From: Dongshaea marina
Lineage (GTDB): Bacteria; Pseudomonadota; Gammaproteobacteria; Enterobacterales; Aeromonadaceae
Assembly (NCBI RefSeq): GCF_003072645.1
Contig: NZ_CP028897.1
Location: 1,687,658 to 1,751,657 of the forward strand
DNA length: 64,000 nucleotides
Direction of reading: 5' to 3'
Part shown: one piece after another, positions 16,346 to 26,103 of the stretch
Layout: each line of letters opens with the position of its first letter
Position numbering within the stretch: position 1 is the first letter of the stretch
Made by a program: the position numbers and the translations under genes
The notes under the pieces: generated by a model
Databases searched by the model: none
The model's input: the letters and a program-made list of their open reading frames with translations, nothing else
What the model was told of the DNA's origin: nothing

Positions 16346-18097
16346 ATGCCAGAAACAGCAGTAACAATTGGCTCCTTTTTGCTCTTCGTTTTTATCGTAG
16401 CGCTCTATTCCTATCAAAAGACCAAAGGGGTTAGTGAGGATGGGGTGAGCGGTTTTTTCCTGGCCGGGCGGGGGCTGAGTGCCTCCTTTATTGTGGGCTC
16501 CCTGCTGCTTTCTAACCTTTCGGCCGAGCAGCTGGTGGGGCTTAATGGCAATGCCTATCGCTTTGATATCAGTGGGTTAGCCTGGGAGAGCACGGCGGCG
16601 CTGGCAACCATAGTGATGGCTCTGTTTTTCCTGCCCCGTTACCTGAGGCGTGGGATCAGCACCATGTCGGAGTTTCTTGAAGAGCGTTTTGATGCCACGA
16701 CCCGGCGGATGGTGAGCCTGATGTTCCTGGTGGGCTATACCCTGATGGTCAACCCTTCGGGTCTTTACCTCGGGGCGATCACCATGGATAAGATGTTCGG
16801 TCTGCACCAATCCCTGCAGCTTTCTTATGAGAGTTCGATCGCAATCCTGTGTGCGGTGATGGGGACGGTTTCAGGCTTGTATGCAGTATTTGGAGGTCTG
16901 AAGGCGGTGGCGGTTTCCGATACGATCAACGGTGTGATCCTGCTTGCTGCGGCGCTGCTGATCCCGGTTTTGGGGCTGATTGCCCTGGGGCATGGCTCTT
17001 TTCTCGGGGGAGTCGGGATGCTTTTGCAGCAACATCCGCAACAGCTCAATGCGGTCGGTGGTGCTCAGGCCAGCGTTCCCTTCTCGACTATCTTTACCGG
17101 CATGCTGGTGGTGAATCTTTTTTACTGGTGCACCAACCAGATGATTATTCAAAGGGCCCTGGGGGCAAGCTCGCTGGCACAGGGGCAAAAGGGGGTACTT
17201 CTGGCGGGCTGTTTTAAATTGCTGCTCCCTCTGGTGTTGGTTCTGCCGGGTCTCATCGCCTTTAATCTTTTTGGAGGGGGATTACCCCATCCGGATGTTG
17301 CTTATCCAACTCTGGTACAGGCACTTCTGCCCTGGTGGCTGAGCGGGCTGTTTGCAGCGGCTCTGTTTGGTACCGTAGTGAGTCATTTTAATAGTATTAT
17401 CAACTCGGGAGCGACCCTGTTTACTCTGGATCTCTATCAGCCGCTAAGCGGGTGTCGCGATGAAAGAAAGCTGGTGTGGGTCGGTAAGCTGGCCTCGTTG
17501 GTTATCGCGATTATCTCGATTGCGATAGCCCCACTGCTGCTACATGCTTCCAGTGGTATTTTTGAGCTGATGCGTAAGGCGACCGGATTTTACAGTGTCC
17601 CGATCATTTGTATTGTATTGATGGGCTTTTTGACCCGGCATGTTCCCGCGCTGGCGGCCAAGTGGGTACTGGTGTTCCACTTGCTGGCTTATGGAAGCTA
17701 CACTTTTTTTCTCAAGCGCTACTTTGCTCTCAATTTTATTCATGTGATGGGATTGCTGTTTGTGATTGAGGTTGGGATGATGTGGTTTTTTGGCCACTAC
17801 CGCCCTCAGCGGAGTTATCAGCCCAGAGCCATGCGTCCCGAGATCCCGATGCGTCCCTGGCGATATGCCCGCCTGGTCAGTACCTTGATTGTTGCAGCTC
17901 TGGTCAGCATCTATATCACCCTTTCGCCTTTGGGGGTTGCGAAGCCGGGCCCGGTGTCATGGCATTATCCAATATTGCTGCTCTTGGTTTGGGGCCTGGC
18001 TGTCGTGGCTTATTTTCTGAAATTCAATTCAGAACGAACGGTAAATACAGTAATTATTCATGCGAAAACGAACCAAACAAACTGTCAAACTGGATGA
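16346..18097 (+). CDS. Sodium:solute symporter (SSS/SLC5 family)
   Basis: A 583-residue polytopic membrane protein with the SSS pattern: GVSGFFLAGRGLSASFIVGSLLLSNLSAEQLVG near the N-terminus (AGR and the unwound helix 1), GTVSGLYAVFGGLKAVAVSDTING in helix 5–6, and FGTVVSHFNSIINSGATLFTLDLY near helix 8. Sugar-type members such as SglT/YidK look like this. It lies immediately after the sulfoquinovose importers and overlaps the next gene, a LacI regulator, by 38 bases, so the two form one unit. The substrate could be a sugar or sugar acid. A link to sulfoquinovose metabolism is possible by location only. Confidence 0.88.
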   Translation: MPETAVTIGSFLLFVFIVALYSYQKTKGVSEDGVSGFFLAGRGLSASFIVGSLLLSNLSAEQLVGLNGNAYRFDISGLAWESTAALATIVMALFFLPRYLRRGISTMSEFLEERFDATTRRMVSLMFLVGYTLMVNPSGLYLGAITMDKMFGLHQSLQLSYESSIAILCAVMGTVSGLYAVFGGLKAVAVSDTINGVILLAAALLIPVLGLIALGHGSFLGGVGMLLQQHPQQLNAVGGAQASVPFSTIFTGMLVVNLFYWCTNQMIIQRALGASSLAQGQKGVLLAGCFKLLLPLVLVLPGLIAFNLFGGGLPHPDVAYPTLVQALLPWWLSGLFAAALFGTVVSHFNSIINSGATLFTLDLYQPLSGCRDERKLVWVGKLASLVIAIISIAIAPLLLHASSGIFELMRKATGFYSVPIICIVLMGFLTRHVPALAAKWVLVFHLLAYGSYTFFLKRYFALNFIHVMGLLFVIEVGMMWFFGHYRPQRSYQPRAMRPEIPMRPWRYARLVSTLIVAALVSIYITLSPLGVAKPGPVSWHYPILLLLVWGLAVVAYFLKFNSERTVNTVIIHAKTNQTNCQTG

Positions 18098-19091
18098 TGT
18101 AGCTGCGCTGGCCGGCGTCTCACCTTCTACTGTCTCTTTATATGTGCGCCATCCCCACAAGGTTTCTGAGAAAAGTGGCAGCAAAATTCGCCAAGCAATC
18201 GATGAGCTGGGATATGTGCACAACAGGATCGCCAGTCAGTTTACCGGTGGGCGAAGTCACACCATGGCCGTGGTGGTTCCCTCCATTGCCAATATCATCT
18301 TCGGCCGAACTTTGCAGCAGATTGAAAAACGGATCAGTGCCGCTGGTTATCAGTTACAGATCGCCTCCCATGATCACTGTCTTGAAAAGGAGGAGCAGCA
18401 GATCCGATCCATGCTTGAATGGTCTCCCGCGGTGATCGCGGTGACCGGCTTGGAGCATACACCCAATACCCTGAAGCTGCTTAAGTCCAGTGGGATCCCC
18501 GTGGTCCAGATGTGGGAAGTGGGTGGAGATGATTTTCCGGCTCAGGTTGGCCTGGATCATTTCAAGGCAGGCTTTGAGGCGGCTCGCTATCTCTATGAAT
18601 CCGGATGCTCTAAGGTGGCTTACTTCACTGTGCGACTCAAGGATGATATACGGGCGCAAAAGCGCAGCGCCGGCTATCTGGAAGCGGTACGCCAGTTTGG
18701 GGAGCACCCGCCGATTATCCTGGATATGCCCCGAAGTGATAATACTTTTGAGACCTCGCGTAATTTTTTGACTCGTACCCTGGTGAAAGATCGGGGGTTG
18801 GATGGGATCATTGCTTCCAACGATGATATTGGCACCGCGGTGTTGATGGAGTCCTTTGATAAGGAGATTGAGATCCCAAGGCAACTCAGTGTGATGGGAT
18901 TTGGCGATTTCCCACTCAGCGCACACTTGTCGCCTCATTCGCTCAGTAGTGTCAATCTCAATACGGATCGGGTGGCGGAGGCTGCGGCGCAGATGATGCT
19001 CAGACTCAGCGAAGAGGAGGGGTATCGGGGAGAGGTGGTCGATGTGGGGTATGAGATCATTCCCCGGGGCAGTACTCGCTTGTTGATCTGA
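18060..19091 (+). CDS. LacI-family transcriptional regulator
   Basis: A 343-residue LacI/GalR repressor. The N-terminal helix-turn-helix and hinge are visible at ~9–65 (VKLDDVAALAGVSPSTVSLYVRHPHKVS, then IRQAIDELGYVHNRIA). The periplasmic-binding-like effector domain starts at ~68 (HTMAVVVPSIANIIFGRTLQQIEKRI) and contains DGIIASNDDIGTAVL and LSVMGFGDFPLSAHLSPHSLSSV. The layout is close to the GntR (gluconate) subgroup. The start overlaps the end of the symporter gene, which implies translational coupling and control of that transporter. The effector is unknown. It is distinct from CsqR, so the symporter is probably regulated apart from the core pathway. Confidence 0.88.
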   Translation: MRKRTKQTVKLDDVAALAGVSPSTVSLYVRHPHKVSEKSGSKIRQAIDELGYVHNRIASQFTGGRSHTMAVVVPSIANIIFGRTLQQIEKRISAAGYQLQIASHDHCLEKEEQQIRSMLEWSPAVIAVTGLEHTPNTLKLLKSSGIPVVQMWEVGGDDFPAQVGLDHFKAGFEAARYLYESGCSKVAYFTVRLKDDIRAQKRSAGYLEAVRQFGEHPPIILDMPRSDNTFETSRNFLTRTLVKDRGLDGIIASNDDIGTAVLMESFDKEIEIPRQLSVMGFGDFPLSAHLSPHSLSSVNLNTDRVAEAAAQMMLRLSEEEGYRGEVVDVGYEIIPRGSTRLLI

Positions 19092-19237
19092 TGAAGCCGC
19101 TCCACCTCTGAGTTGCCAGGGGAACCTTGAAGGGAGCCGTATCGTTTTTTACTTTGGTTGCGTGAGATTCCCCCCTTGAATCGATAAAAAAAGGAAGGGT
19201 ATAGTCAGGGTTGTGTGCTGTGAATCAAGGATGGCTG

Positions 19238-19984
19238 ATGAGATTAAACTGCGACATGGGTGAGAGCTTTGGACTCTGGGCGATGGGAGAGGATGCGCAG
19301 GTGATGCCCTGGATCGATATGGCGAATATCGCCTGTGGCTTTCATGCTTCGGATCCTCAAACCATGGCGAAAACCGTAGAGCTGGCGGTTCGGCACGGGG
19401 TGCAGATCGGGGCGCATCCTGGCTATGAAGATAAGCCCGGATTTGGCCGGCGCAGCATTCCCCATGCGTTACCCTCCATTACCCAGCTGTTGGTCTATCA
19501 GGTAGGGGCCCTGGATGGCATCTGTACCCTTTATGATTCTCATGTGAGCTATGTAAAGCCCCATGGCGCTCTGTATAACGATATGATGGCGCGTCCCGAG
19601 ATCTTCGAGGCGATTCTCAAGGCGATTGCCGCGTTGAACCAGCAGCGAAAAGAGCCTCTGCCTCTGATGATCCTGGCGCGATCCGATAACCGGGCCTATA
19701 GTGATTTGGCGCGTGATTACCAGGTCTCGCTGCTCTGCGAGGCATTTGCTGATCGAGCCTACAGCGCGGATGGGGCATTGGCTCCCAGGGGGCAAACCGG
19801 CAGTGTATATCAGGATCCACAGCAGATAAAACGCCAGGTGGTTGAGCTTGCCGCAGGCAGGGTGACCAGTATCGAGGGCCAGTCTCTTAAGCTATCGGCC
19901 GATACAATCTGTGTTCATGGTGATAACCGGGCTTCGATGGAAATTATCAGTGAGCTCAGGGGGCTTATGGCTAAAAATGATTAA
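19238..19984 (+). CDS. pxpA: 5-oxoprolinase subunit PxpA (LamB/YcsF)
   Basis: PxpA with PxpB and PxpC forms the ATP-dependent bacterial 5-oxoprolinase that opens pyroglutamate to glutamate. The start at 19238 gives the family N-terminus MRLNCDMGESFGLW, with AAGGA upstream; the frame extends back to 19211 without support. Conserved blocks NIACGFHASDP, VQIGAHPGYEDKPGFGRR, VKPHGALYND and ICVHGDNRASM are all present. Length of 248 residues is normal. It overlaps pxpB by 8 bases, giving a compact pxpABC operon. The operon is unrelated in function to the sugar cluster upstream. Confidence 0.93.
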   Translation: MRLNCDMGESFGLWAMGEDAQVMPWIDMANIACGFHASDPQTMAKTVELAVRHGVQIGAHPGYEDKPGFGRRSIPHALPSITQLLVYQVGALDGICTLYDSHVSYVKPHGALYNDMMARPEIFEAILKAIAALNQQRKEPLPLMILARSDNRAYSDLARDYQVSLLCEAFADRAYSADGALAPRGQTGSVYQDPQQIKRQVVELAAGRVTSIEGQSLKLSADTICVHGDNRASMEIISELRGLMAKND

Positions 19985-20669
19985 GATCCAGCCTGTCTCT
20001 GAGGTAGCCCTGATGGTCTATCTGGGGGAGCAGATAGAGATCTCCCTGACCCACAAAATCGTCCAGCTCACAAACTACCTCGAAGCCCGCTATGCTGGCG
20101 CCCTGGTTGAGCTGATCCCTTCATACTGCTCCCTGATGGTTCAATATCATCCCAGGCGAGTGGACTATGAAACCCTGGTTCAGGGGATCCGGGCTTGGGA
20201 GCTGCTTGATGAGCCTTCTAATGTATCGGGCAAAGAGCTCCAGCTGCCGGTTTATTATCATCCCGAGGTGGCACCGGATCTTGAGCCTGTAGCCAAACGC
20301 TACAGCTTATCCATTGAACAGGTGATCGAATACCATTGCCTGCAGCAATACACTGTGTGTGCCATCGGTTTTGCGCCCGGGTTTGCCTTCCTGGCCTCGG
20401 TTTCCCCCAAGATTGCCACGCCACGCCATGATGAACCCCGGCTGGTGATTCCGGCGGGAAGTGTCGGGATCGCCGATCAGCAAACTGCCGTGTATCCAAG
20501 CCGTTCACCAGGTGGCTGGCAGATCATAGGTAACTGCCCGCAACGAGTGTTTGATCCCGGAAGCTCGCCGATGAGCCCCTTTGAGGTGGGAGACACAGTG
20601 AAGTTTAAGCCGATCGATAGGGCTGAGTTTGTGGCGCTGGGAGGTGAGATATGTCCGAGCTGGAAGTAG
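19977..20669 (+). CDS. pxpB: 5-oxoprolinase subunit PxpB (KipI family)
   Basis: The start ATG at 19977 overlaps the pxpA stop, typical of coupled translation. The 230-residue protein contains the KipI-family signatures YCSLMVQYHP, IGFAPGFAFLASV, ATPRHDEPRLVIPAGSVGIADQQTAVYP and SPGGWQIIGNCPQRVFDP. It provides the C-terminal-lid/carboxyltransferase-like half of the PxpBC subcomplex that phosphorylates 5-oxoproline. It overlaps pxpC by 19 bases. No oddity seen. Confidence 0.93.
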   Translation: MIKIQPVSEVALMVYLGEQIEISLTHKIVQLTNYLEARYAGALVELIPSYCSLMVQYHPRRVDYETLVQGIRAWELLDEPSNVSGKELQLPVYYHPEVAPDLEPVAKRYSLSIEQVIEYHCLQQYTVCAIGFAPGFAFLASVSPKIATPRHDEPRLVIPAGSVGIADQQTAVYPSRSPGGWQIIGNCPQRVFDPGSSPMSPFEVGDTVKFKPIDRAEFVALGGEICPSWK

Positions 20670-21580
20670 TTCACCCCGGGGTACTGAGCCAGGTTCAGGA
20701 TCTGGGGCGCTTTGGAGTGGCTCGCGCCGGGCTCAGCCAGGGGGGCGCGATGGATCTGAACGCTTTTTGCTGGGGGAACCATCTTCTTGGAAACCCCATC
20801 GGCGCCCCTCAGGTCGAGCTCACCCTGGGACGCAGCGTGTTTATGGCACACCGGGATATGCTGTGTGTGCTGACCGGTGCCGATATGCATGGGCGGATCG
20901 GGGATCGCGCCATTGAGCCCTGGCAGACATTTATCCTAAGAGCCGGTCAACAGCTTAGTTTGGGATATGCTCGTCATGGCTTGCGCGCTTATCTGGCCGT
21001 TGAGGGGGGCTTTGAGATTGAGCCTGTGCTTGGGAGCTGTGCAACCGTCACCCGCAACCAGCTTGGTGGGCTGGCAGATGGAGAGCCTCTTCAGGCCGGG
21101 GATCGCCTGGCGGTCGGTGATGGCCATGGTCAAAAGGCTGGCCGAAGCGTGCCCTGGCGATATATTCCAGATTACAGCCAGCCGCTTAAGCTAAGGGTGA
21201 TTGAGTCCTATCAGCAGACACTGTTTACTGATGAGGAGAAGCAGTCATTTTATGGGGGGGAGTATCGGGTCAGTCAGGCCTCGGATCGCATGGGATGCCG
21301 GTTGCAGGGACCAGAGGTGAGCGCTGAGGTGGGGGGGATTATCTCTGAGGCGATTGAGCTTGGGGCGATCCAGTTTCCGGCCAATGGTCAGCCGATCATC
21401 CTGTTGAGCGATCGGCAAACCCTGGGTGGCTACCCCAAGCTTGGCTGCGTGGCACGAGTCGATCTACCTGCCTTGGCTCAGGCCAAACCCGGGGACAGCA
21501 TCCGGTTTGTCAAAGGGGATTTGACTGAGCTTCGCCGACAGTGGTGCGAGTTCTCAAGGTTTTTTGGCCTGCCGTTTTAG
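20651..21580 (+). CDS. pxpC: 5-oxoprolinase subunit PxpC (KipA family, biotin-dependent carboxyltransferase-like)
   Basis: A 309-residue protein with the KipA pattern: VVHPGVLSQVQDLGRFGVARAG, LSQGGAMDLNAFCWGNHLLGNP, LAVEGGFEIEPVLGS and, near the C-terminus, GAIQFPANGQPIILLSDRQTLGGYPKLG. It is the partner of PxpB in 5-oxoprolinase. ATG at 20651 is preceded by GGGAGGTGAGAT within the end of pxpB. Being the last gene, it is followed by a non-coding repeat region starting at about 21600. Confidence 0.93.
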   Translation: MSELEVVHPGVLSQVQDLGRFGVARAGLSQGGAMDLNAFCWGNHLLGNPIGAPQVELTLGRSVFMAHRDMLCVLTGADMHGRIGDRAIEPWQTFILRAGQQLSLGYARHGLRAYLAVEGGFEIEPVLGSCATVTRNQLGGLADGEPLQAGDRLAVGDGHGQKAGRSVPWRYIPDYSQPLKLRVIESYQQTLFTDEEKQSFYGGEYRVSQASDRMGCRLQGPEVSAEVGGIISEAIELGAIQFPANGQPIILLSDRQTLGGYPKLGCVARVDLPALAQAKPGDSIRFVKGDLTELRRQWCEFSRFFGLPF

Positions 21581-21605
21581 GTTGATTTGCCCTGCCAGCG
21601 GCTGT

Positions 21606-22023
21606 TTTGTGCCTGTGGCACAATTGTCCGGCCGCGGACTGCGGGTCAGGGGGACTGCTCACCCAGTTCCCCTAACAACCCCTAGGGTGCCTCTCGATTC
21701 GTGGAGATCCTGAAAATCACTTACTCCTTGATACTCAGCATAGACACGTCGCATACCATCCATGATATGCCTACCTAGTTCGATATCCCTATCTCTCGCT
21801 CTGTCTCTCCGGGAGAGACTCCTCCCTTGGCGTGACTATGTACTCATGGCGTCCTGCCATTCGGCTTCACTCGCATTATGATTTTCGGGCACGAATCAAA
21901 GGGGAAGTAACTCCCCGTGAGCGAGCGCTGAGGCGAACGATAAACCCACTATTTTTGTTTTCGAGGCAGGATGCCGAGCACCGGAGCTTGATGGAGGGAC
22001 CCATCACGCGAAGGGAGCTTTTG
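21606..22023. repeat. Intergenic repeat unit A, left part (interrupted by IS982)
   Basis: Opens with TTGTGCCTGTGGCACAATTG, then GTCCGGCCGCGGACTGCGGG and GGGGGACTGCTCACCCAG. Further on it carries GAATCAAAGGGGA, CCCCGTGAGCGAGCG and TTGATGGAGGGAC, ending AAGGGAGCTTTTG. The same string of modules occurs at 23150–23480, so these are two copies of one unit. The unit is non-coding. The IS982-family element sits at its 3' part, and the copy resumes after 23009. Confidence 0.8.
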
Positions 22024-23009
22024 ATTAACCTGAGCTGCGCATAAGAGGGGAACTAAAAGCTCAAGCTGCGATCTGATCGTTTGTCCAGAACCATCAATCG
22101 CCAAGGAGCTTGGGCATGATCAATTTAGAAGCTATTTTCGTTGATGTCGATGATTTCTGTCAGGTCTTTCTACCCGCTTGGCAAAAACAGCAGATCTCCT
22201 TAGGTGTGAAGCAGCGGAACAGACCCTCTCGCCTGGCTGTCAGTGAAGTGATGACCATCGTCATCGCATTTCATCGCTTGGGCTTCCGAGACTTTAAATC
22301 CTATTATCTTCAGTTTGTCTGTAAGTACTGGAAAAGTGAGTTCCCCGGCCTGGTGAGTTACACTCGGATGTTGAAATTGATGCAAGCGACCCTGATCCCT
22401 TTGTGCTCCTATCTCACCCACAGACAAGCAAAACCTACTGGGATTGCATTCGTCGACTCAACAAAACTTCAGGTTTGCCATAACCTTCGCATCCCTCGAC
22501 ATCAAGTATTTGAAGGTGCAGCCAAGCGTGGCAAAGGAACCATGGGGTGGTTTTATGGATTTAAATTGCACCTTATTATCAATGATCAAGGTGGTGTTAT
22601 CTCGGTCAAATTAACCCCAGCCAATGTTGATGACAGAACTCCTCTTCCTGAAATGTGCGAGCAGCTCTGGGGTTCACTCTATGGAGATAAAGGCTATATT
22701 TCAGGACCACTTGCAGAAGAGCTGGCAGACCAAGGGGTCACATTAATTACCAGCATCAGGAAGAATATGAAACCAAAGTTGATGCGGCTATGGGATAAGC
22801 TGATGCTTCGCAAACGCTTCATCATTGAAACCGTCTTTGATCAGCTGAAGAACATCTCTCAGATAGAACACTCACGGCATCGTAGCTGCGTCAGCTTTAT
22901 GGTGAATCTCCTTGCTGGCCTCATTGCATATACCTTCCAGGAAAAGAAGCCGAGCATCCGAATGTCTCGGCTTGAAAAGGAAGCGCTTATGCAGATCTGA
23001 GGTTGATTA
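22024..23009 (+). mobile_element. IS982-family insertion sequence
   Basis: About 986 bp, a normal IS982 size. The ends are imperfect inverted repeats: left ATTAACCTGAGCTGCGCATAAG, right (reverse complement) ATCAACCTCAGATCTGCATAAG; the right repeat overlaps the transposase stop codon. CTTTTG flanks both sides (22018–22023 and 23010–23015), which fits a target-site duplication. Repeat unit A continues on the far side, showing that the element inserted into that repeat. The transposase is intact, so it may still be active. The exact end is uncertain by about two bases. Confidence 0.85.
22116..23000 (+). CDS. IS982-family transposase
   Basis: The start ATG at 22116 (Met-Ile-Asn-Leu-Glu) has AAGGAG 7 bases upstream; TTG at 22110 is less likely. 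The 294-residue protein has the DDE-type layout: FVDSTKLQVC supplies the first Asp, SLYGDKGYIS the second and KRFIIETVFDQLKN the Glu. The N-terminal part (RNRPSRLAVSEVMTIVIAFH) is characteristic of IS982 transposases. The frame is complete and unbroken, unlike several host genes in this window. Confidence 0.93.
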   Translation: MINLEAIFVDVDDFCQVFLPAWQKQQISLGVKQRNRPSRLAVSEVMTIVIAFHRLGFRDFKSYYLQFVCKYWKSEFPGLVSYTRMLKLMQATLIPLCSYLTHRQAKPTGIAFVDSTKLQVCHNLRIPRHQVFEGAAKRGKGTMGWFYGFKLHLIINDQGGVISVKLTPANVDDRTPLPEMCEQLWGSLYGDKGYISGPLAEELADQGVTLITSIRKNMKPKLMRLWDKLMLRKRFIIETVFDQLKNISQIEHSRHRSCVSFMVNLLAGLIAYTFQEKKPSIRMSRLEKEALMQI

Positions 23010-23920
23010 CTTTTGGCGGTACAAAAGTAATGTGCTGCCGGCTTCCCGGCAATAATGCAGCGCAGCTGCAAAAAGGCTATTCGCAGGATATCTGAAAAGT
23101 TCGCTTTTGATACAAAGTGAACTTTAGCCATGTGTCCTTCGGACAGAGTATTTGTGCCTGTGGCACAATTGTCCGGCCGCGGACTGCGGGTTAGGGGGAC
23201 TGCTCACCCAGTCCCCCTAACAACCCCGAGGGCGCCCCCCGATTCGCGTTGATCCTCAGAGCCACTGGTTTTATGAGGTACGCAGAAACGAGCCATCCAT
23301 GGCTCGACCCTGCTTTCAGGATATCCATATCCTTCAATCTCAAACACCAACGTGACCCTTCGGTGCGAATCAAAGGGGAGTTTAAACCCCGTGAGCGAGC
23401 GTTGAGGCGAACCGTAGGGGATTTGTGCTCTTTTCGAGGCATACCGTAGCTTGATGGAGGGACTCATCTTGCGAAGGGAGGTTTTGCTGACTTTTGCCGG
23501 TACAAAAGTCAGGCGCTGTCGGCGCCCCGACATATTCTGTGGCGAAGCCACAATATTAGCTGCATGCAATGCCACCAAACTCGCTATTGGTACAAAGCGA
23601 ATCTGGATAGATTGACCTGCGGTCAGCAGTTTGTACCTACGGCACCCTGGTATTTTCTTCATCTTCAAGTTTCAAATTCGCAGAGGTACAGGCAAACAGT
23701 ACGTCCATGTACTGGATGCCTTTTCATCGCGGATATCATCCATGATAAGCTGTGCCTTAATCCTTAGGGAAGCCGAAGACTCAGCGAGGTCCGGGGCGCC
23801 AGGGGATTGCAAAGGGGAAAGGCGTTTGCCCCTTTGCTTGCCGGTCGGGCAAGACCGACACTTGCCACATAGTGGCAAACAGCCATCTGCAGAATATATA
23901 TGAAGTTCGTAGTACGAGCC
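23010..23920. repeat. Rest of repeat unit A, tandem unit B and further repeat modules
   Basis: 23010–23149 completes unit A with GCGGTACAAAAGT and TTCGCTTTTGATACAAAGTGAA. Unit B (about 23150–23640) repeats the whole series: TTGTGCCTGTGGCACAATTG, then GAATCAAAGGGGA, CTTTTGCCGGTACAAAAG and CTCGCTATTGGTACAAAGCGAA. Unit length without the IS is about 550 bases. After it come more modules: a palindrome GTACGTCCATGTACTGGATG, ATATCATCCATGATAAG, and GGATTGCAAAGGGGAA with TGCCCCTTTG. Short frames on both strands here have no coding signs. No gene is supported. Confidence 0.7.
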
Positions 23921-24706
<786 letters not shown>

Positions 24707-24766
24707 TTATTAATGGAGGCCGCAGGGGATGGTCGCCATTATATCTGATACCGAAACCAACAGAGC

Positions 24767-25582
24767 CTAATCTTTGGCGAATACCCCGGGAGGGATCTGA
24801 TGGGGGCCATAGTAGTGCCTTAGGATCTGTTGGTAGCTTCCGTTGGCTTTTATCTGTGCCAAGCCTTGTTTGAAATCTTGTATATGTTGTTGGCACTCTC
24901 TGAGAAAGACAAGGTCACCCGAGGCGTAGAAAAGCGATTTCGGATCCATCTCAAACTGATCTGAGCTCTGTGGGTAGATCGCATCGATCAGCATCCAGCC
25001 GGTGAGAGCGGAGGCGATAAACAGATCGACCCGCCCCAGGTAGGTCTTTCTCAGGTTTTGCTCCATGGTGTTTGAATAGTAGATATTGGGTAATAGCGGG
25101 CTGCCCTGAAAATGCACCAAGAAAAGGGGGCTTCGCAGCACACCTATCTTGAGTCCGGCCAGCTCTTTAAGCTGGTGATATATTAATCCGTCTGGAAAGC
25201 GCTGCTTGAGATAGAAAAAGTGCAGATCGGTGTTGTAGATATTGATAAATATCTTGTTCTTCTGCTCGGTGGTTTCGAACCAGTTGCGACTACCGGTGGC
25301 GAGACAATACTTTTGTTTGGTCAGGGAGCGGGTGATCCGAACCACAGGCTGAGAAACAAATTTGGTCTGGATCCCGCTGGCCTTGAAAGCAGCGCGGGTG
25401 ATATCGGTCATGATCGCATTCTTCTCTCCCAACAGGGGAGGGATCTCCGCGGTCAGAATGGTGAGTGGCTCTGGCGCAACTCTAGGCTTTTCTGAGTCTC
25501 CCAGTGAAGTGGCAAATGCAGTGAAACTATTCAGGGTGAGGGCCGCGAACCCAGCGATGATTAAGGAGGTAAACTGAATCAT
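24767..25582 (-). CDS. Orphan periplasmic substrate-binding protein (family 3 type)
   Basis: A 271-residue protein with a signal peptide (FTSLIIAGFAALTLNSFTAFA). It carries the type II periplasmic-binding pattern: LTILTAEIPPLLGEKNAIMTDITRAAFKASGI after the signal, then VRITRSLTKQKYCLATGSR and LAGLKIGVLRSPLFLV. No ABC permease or ATPase is nearby. Such lone family 3-like proteins are common in marine gammaproteobacteria and may act as sensors or enzymes rather than transport components. RBS AGGATG lies upstream of the start. It could be co-transcribed with the SDR gene that follows it on this strand. Confidence 0.7.
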   Translation of the reverse strand: MIQFTSLIIAGFAALTLNSFTAFATSLGDSEKPRVAPEPLTILTAEIPPLLGEKNAIMTDITRAAFKASGIQTKFVSQPVVRITRSLTKQKYCLATGSRNWFETTEQKNKIFINIYNTDLHFFYLKQRFPDGLIYHQLKELAGLKIGVLRSPLFLVHFQGSPLLPNIYYSNTMEQNLRKTYLGRVDLFIASALTGWMLIDAIYPQSSDQFEMDPKSLFYASGDLVFLRECQQHIQDFKQGLAQIKANGSYQQILRHYYGPHQIPPGVFAKD

Positions 25583-26103
25583 GGCATCCTCTTAGTGGTT
25601 AACTCTAAGATTAGGTGAGCCAGGGTGAATGCTCAATGGTTCAAAGCTTCGATTGCACAGACAGCGACTGGCAATGACTTGGTTAGCGCACCAGATCGCA
25701 GCATCTTCTTACTGCCGAGTCCAGTCAAACGAAGACTTGCCATTGGAACAATACTGACATCTTTAGGACTGGGCTTGTACCAGTGGCGCATTTACTAGCG
25801 GCCGCAATCGTCACCGGATCGATGTAATGCTGGTTTCCCGGGCCTTTTCAGATTATTCGGCAAGGCTTTTCAAAAAGTGCTTTTTGTACAATAAATGATT
25901 AGGTATACTTAATTTTCGCTGCGTTTAAAGTCCATTTTAAACGTCCTCGCGAAATCAAGTGATTATTGATTCACTCGAAACCTTTTCGGATTCATTTGAA
26001 GATTGATGATGGTGCTAATTAACTCTCCATTAGCACCATCATGATTATAAATGGATCCATTTGAACTAAATTTATTTTTGTTTTTACTTTCAGGTAATTA
26101 AAA
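25583..26103. other. Intergenic region with hairpins before a secreted-protein gene
   Basis: About 520 bases with no supported gene. A perfect 14-bp inverted repeat ATGATGGTGCTAAT / ATTAGCACCATCAT occupies 26006–26019 and 26029–26042. Another, GTTTAAA–TTTAAAC, is near 25924. The last part is AT-rich. Confidence 0.5.
26006..26042. terminator. Perfect 14-bp hairpin upstream of 26104 gene
   Basis: The arms ATGATGGTGCTAAT and ATTAGCACCATCAT pair perfectly around a 9-base loop. It sits about 60 bases before the start of the secreted-protein gene. There is no T-run on the plus strand, so it could be a 5' leader structure or an operator instead of a terminator. Confidence 0.5.

Noticed and set aside
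23204-23668. Minus-strand ORF of 154 aa in repeat region
   Set aside because: Falls across repeat unit B modules; the matching part of unit A is broken, so it is not maintained as coding.
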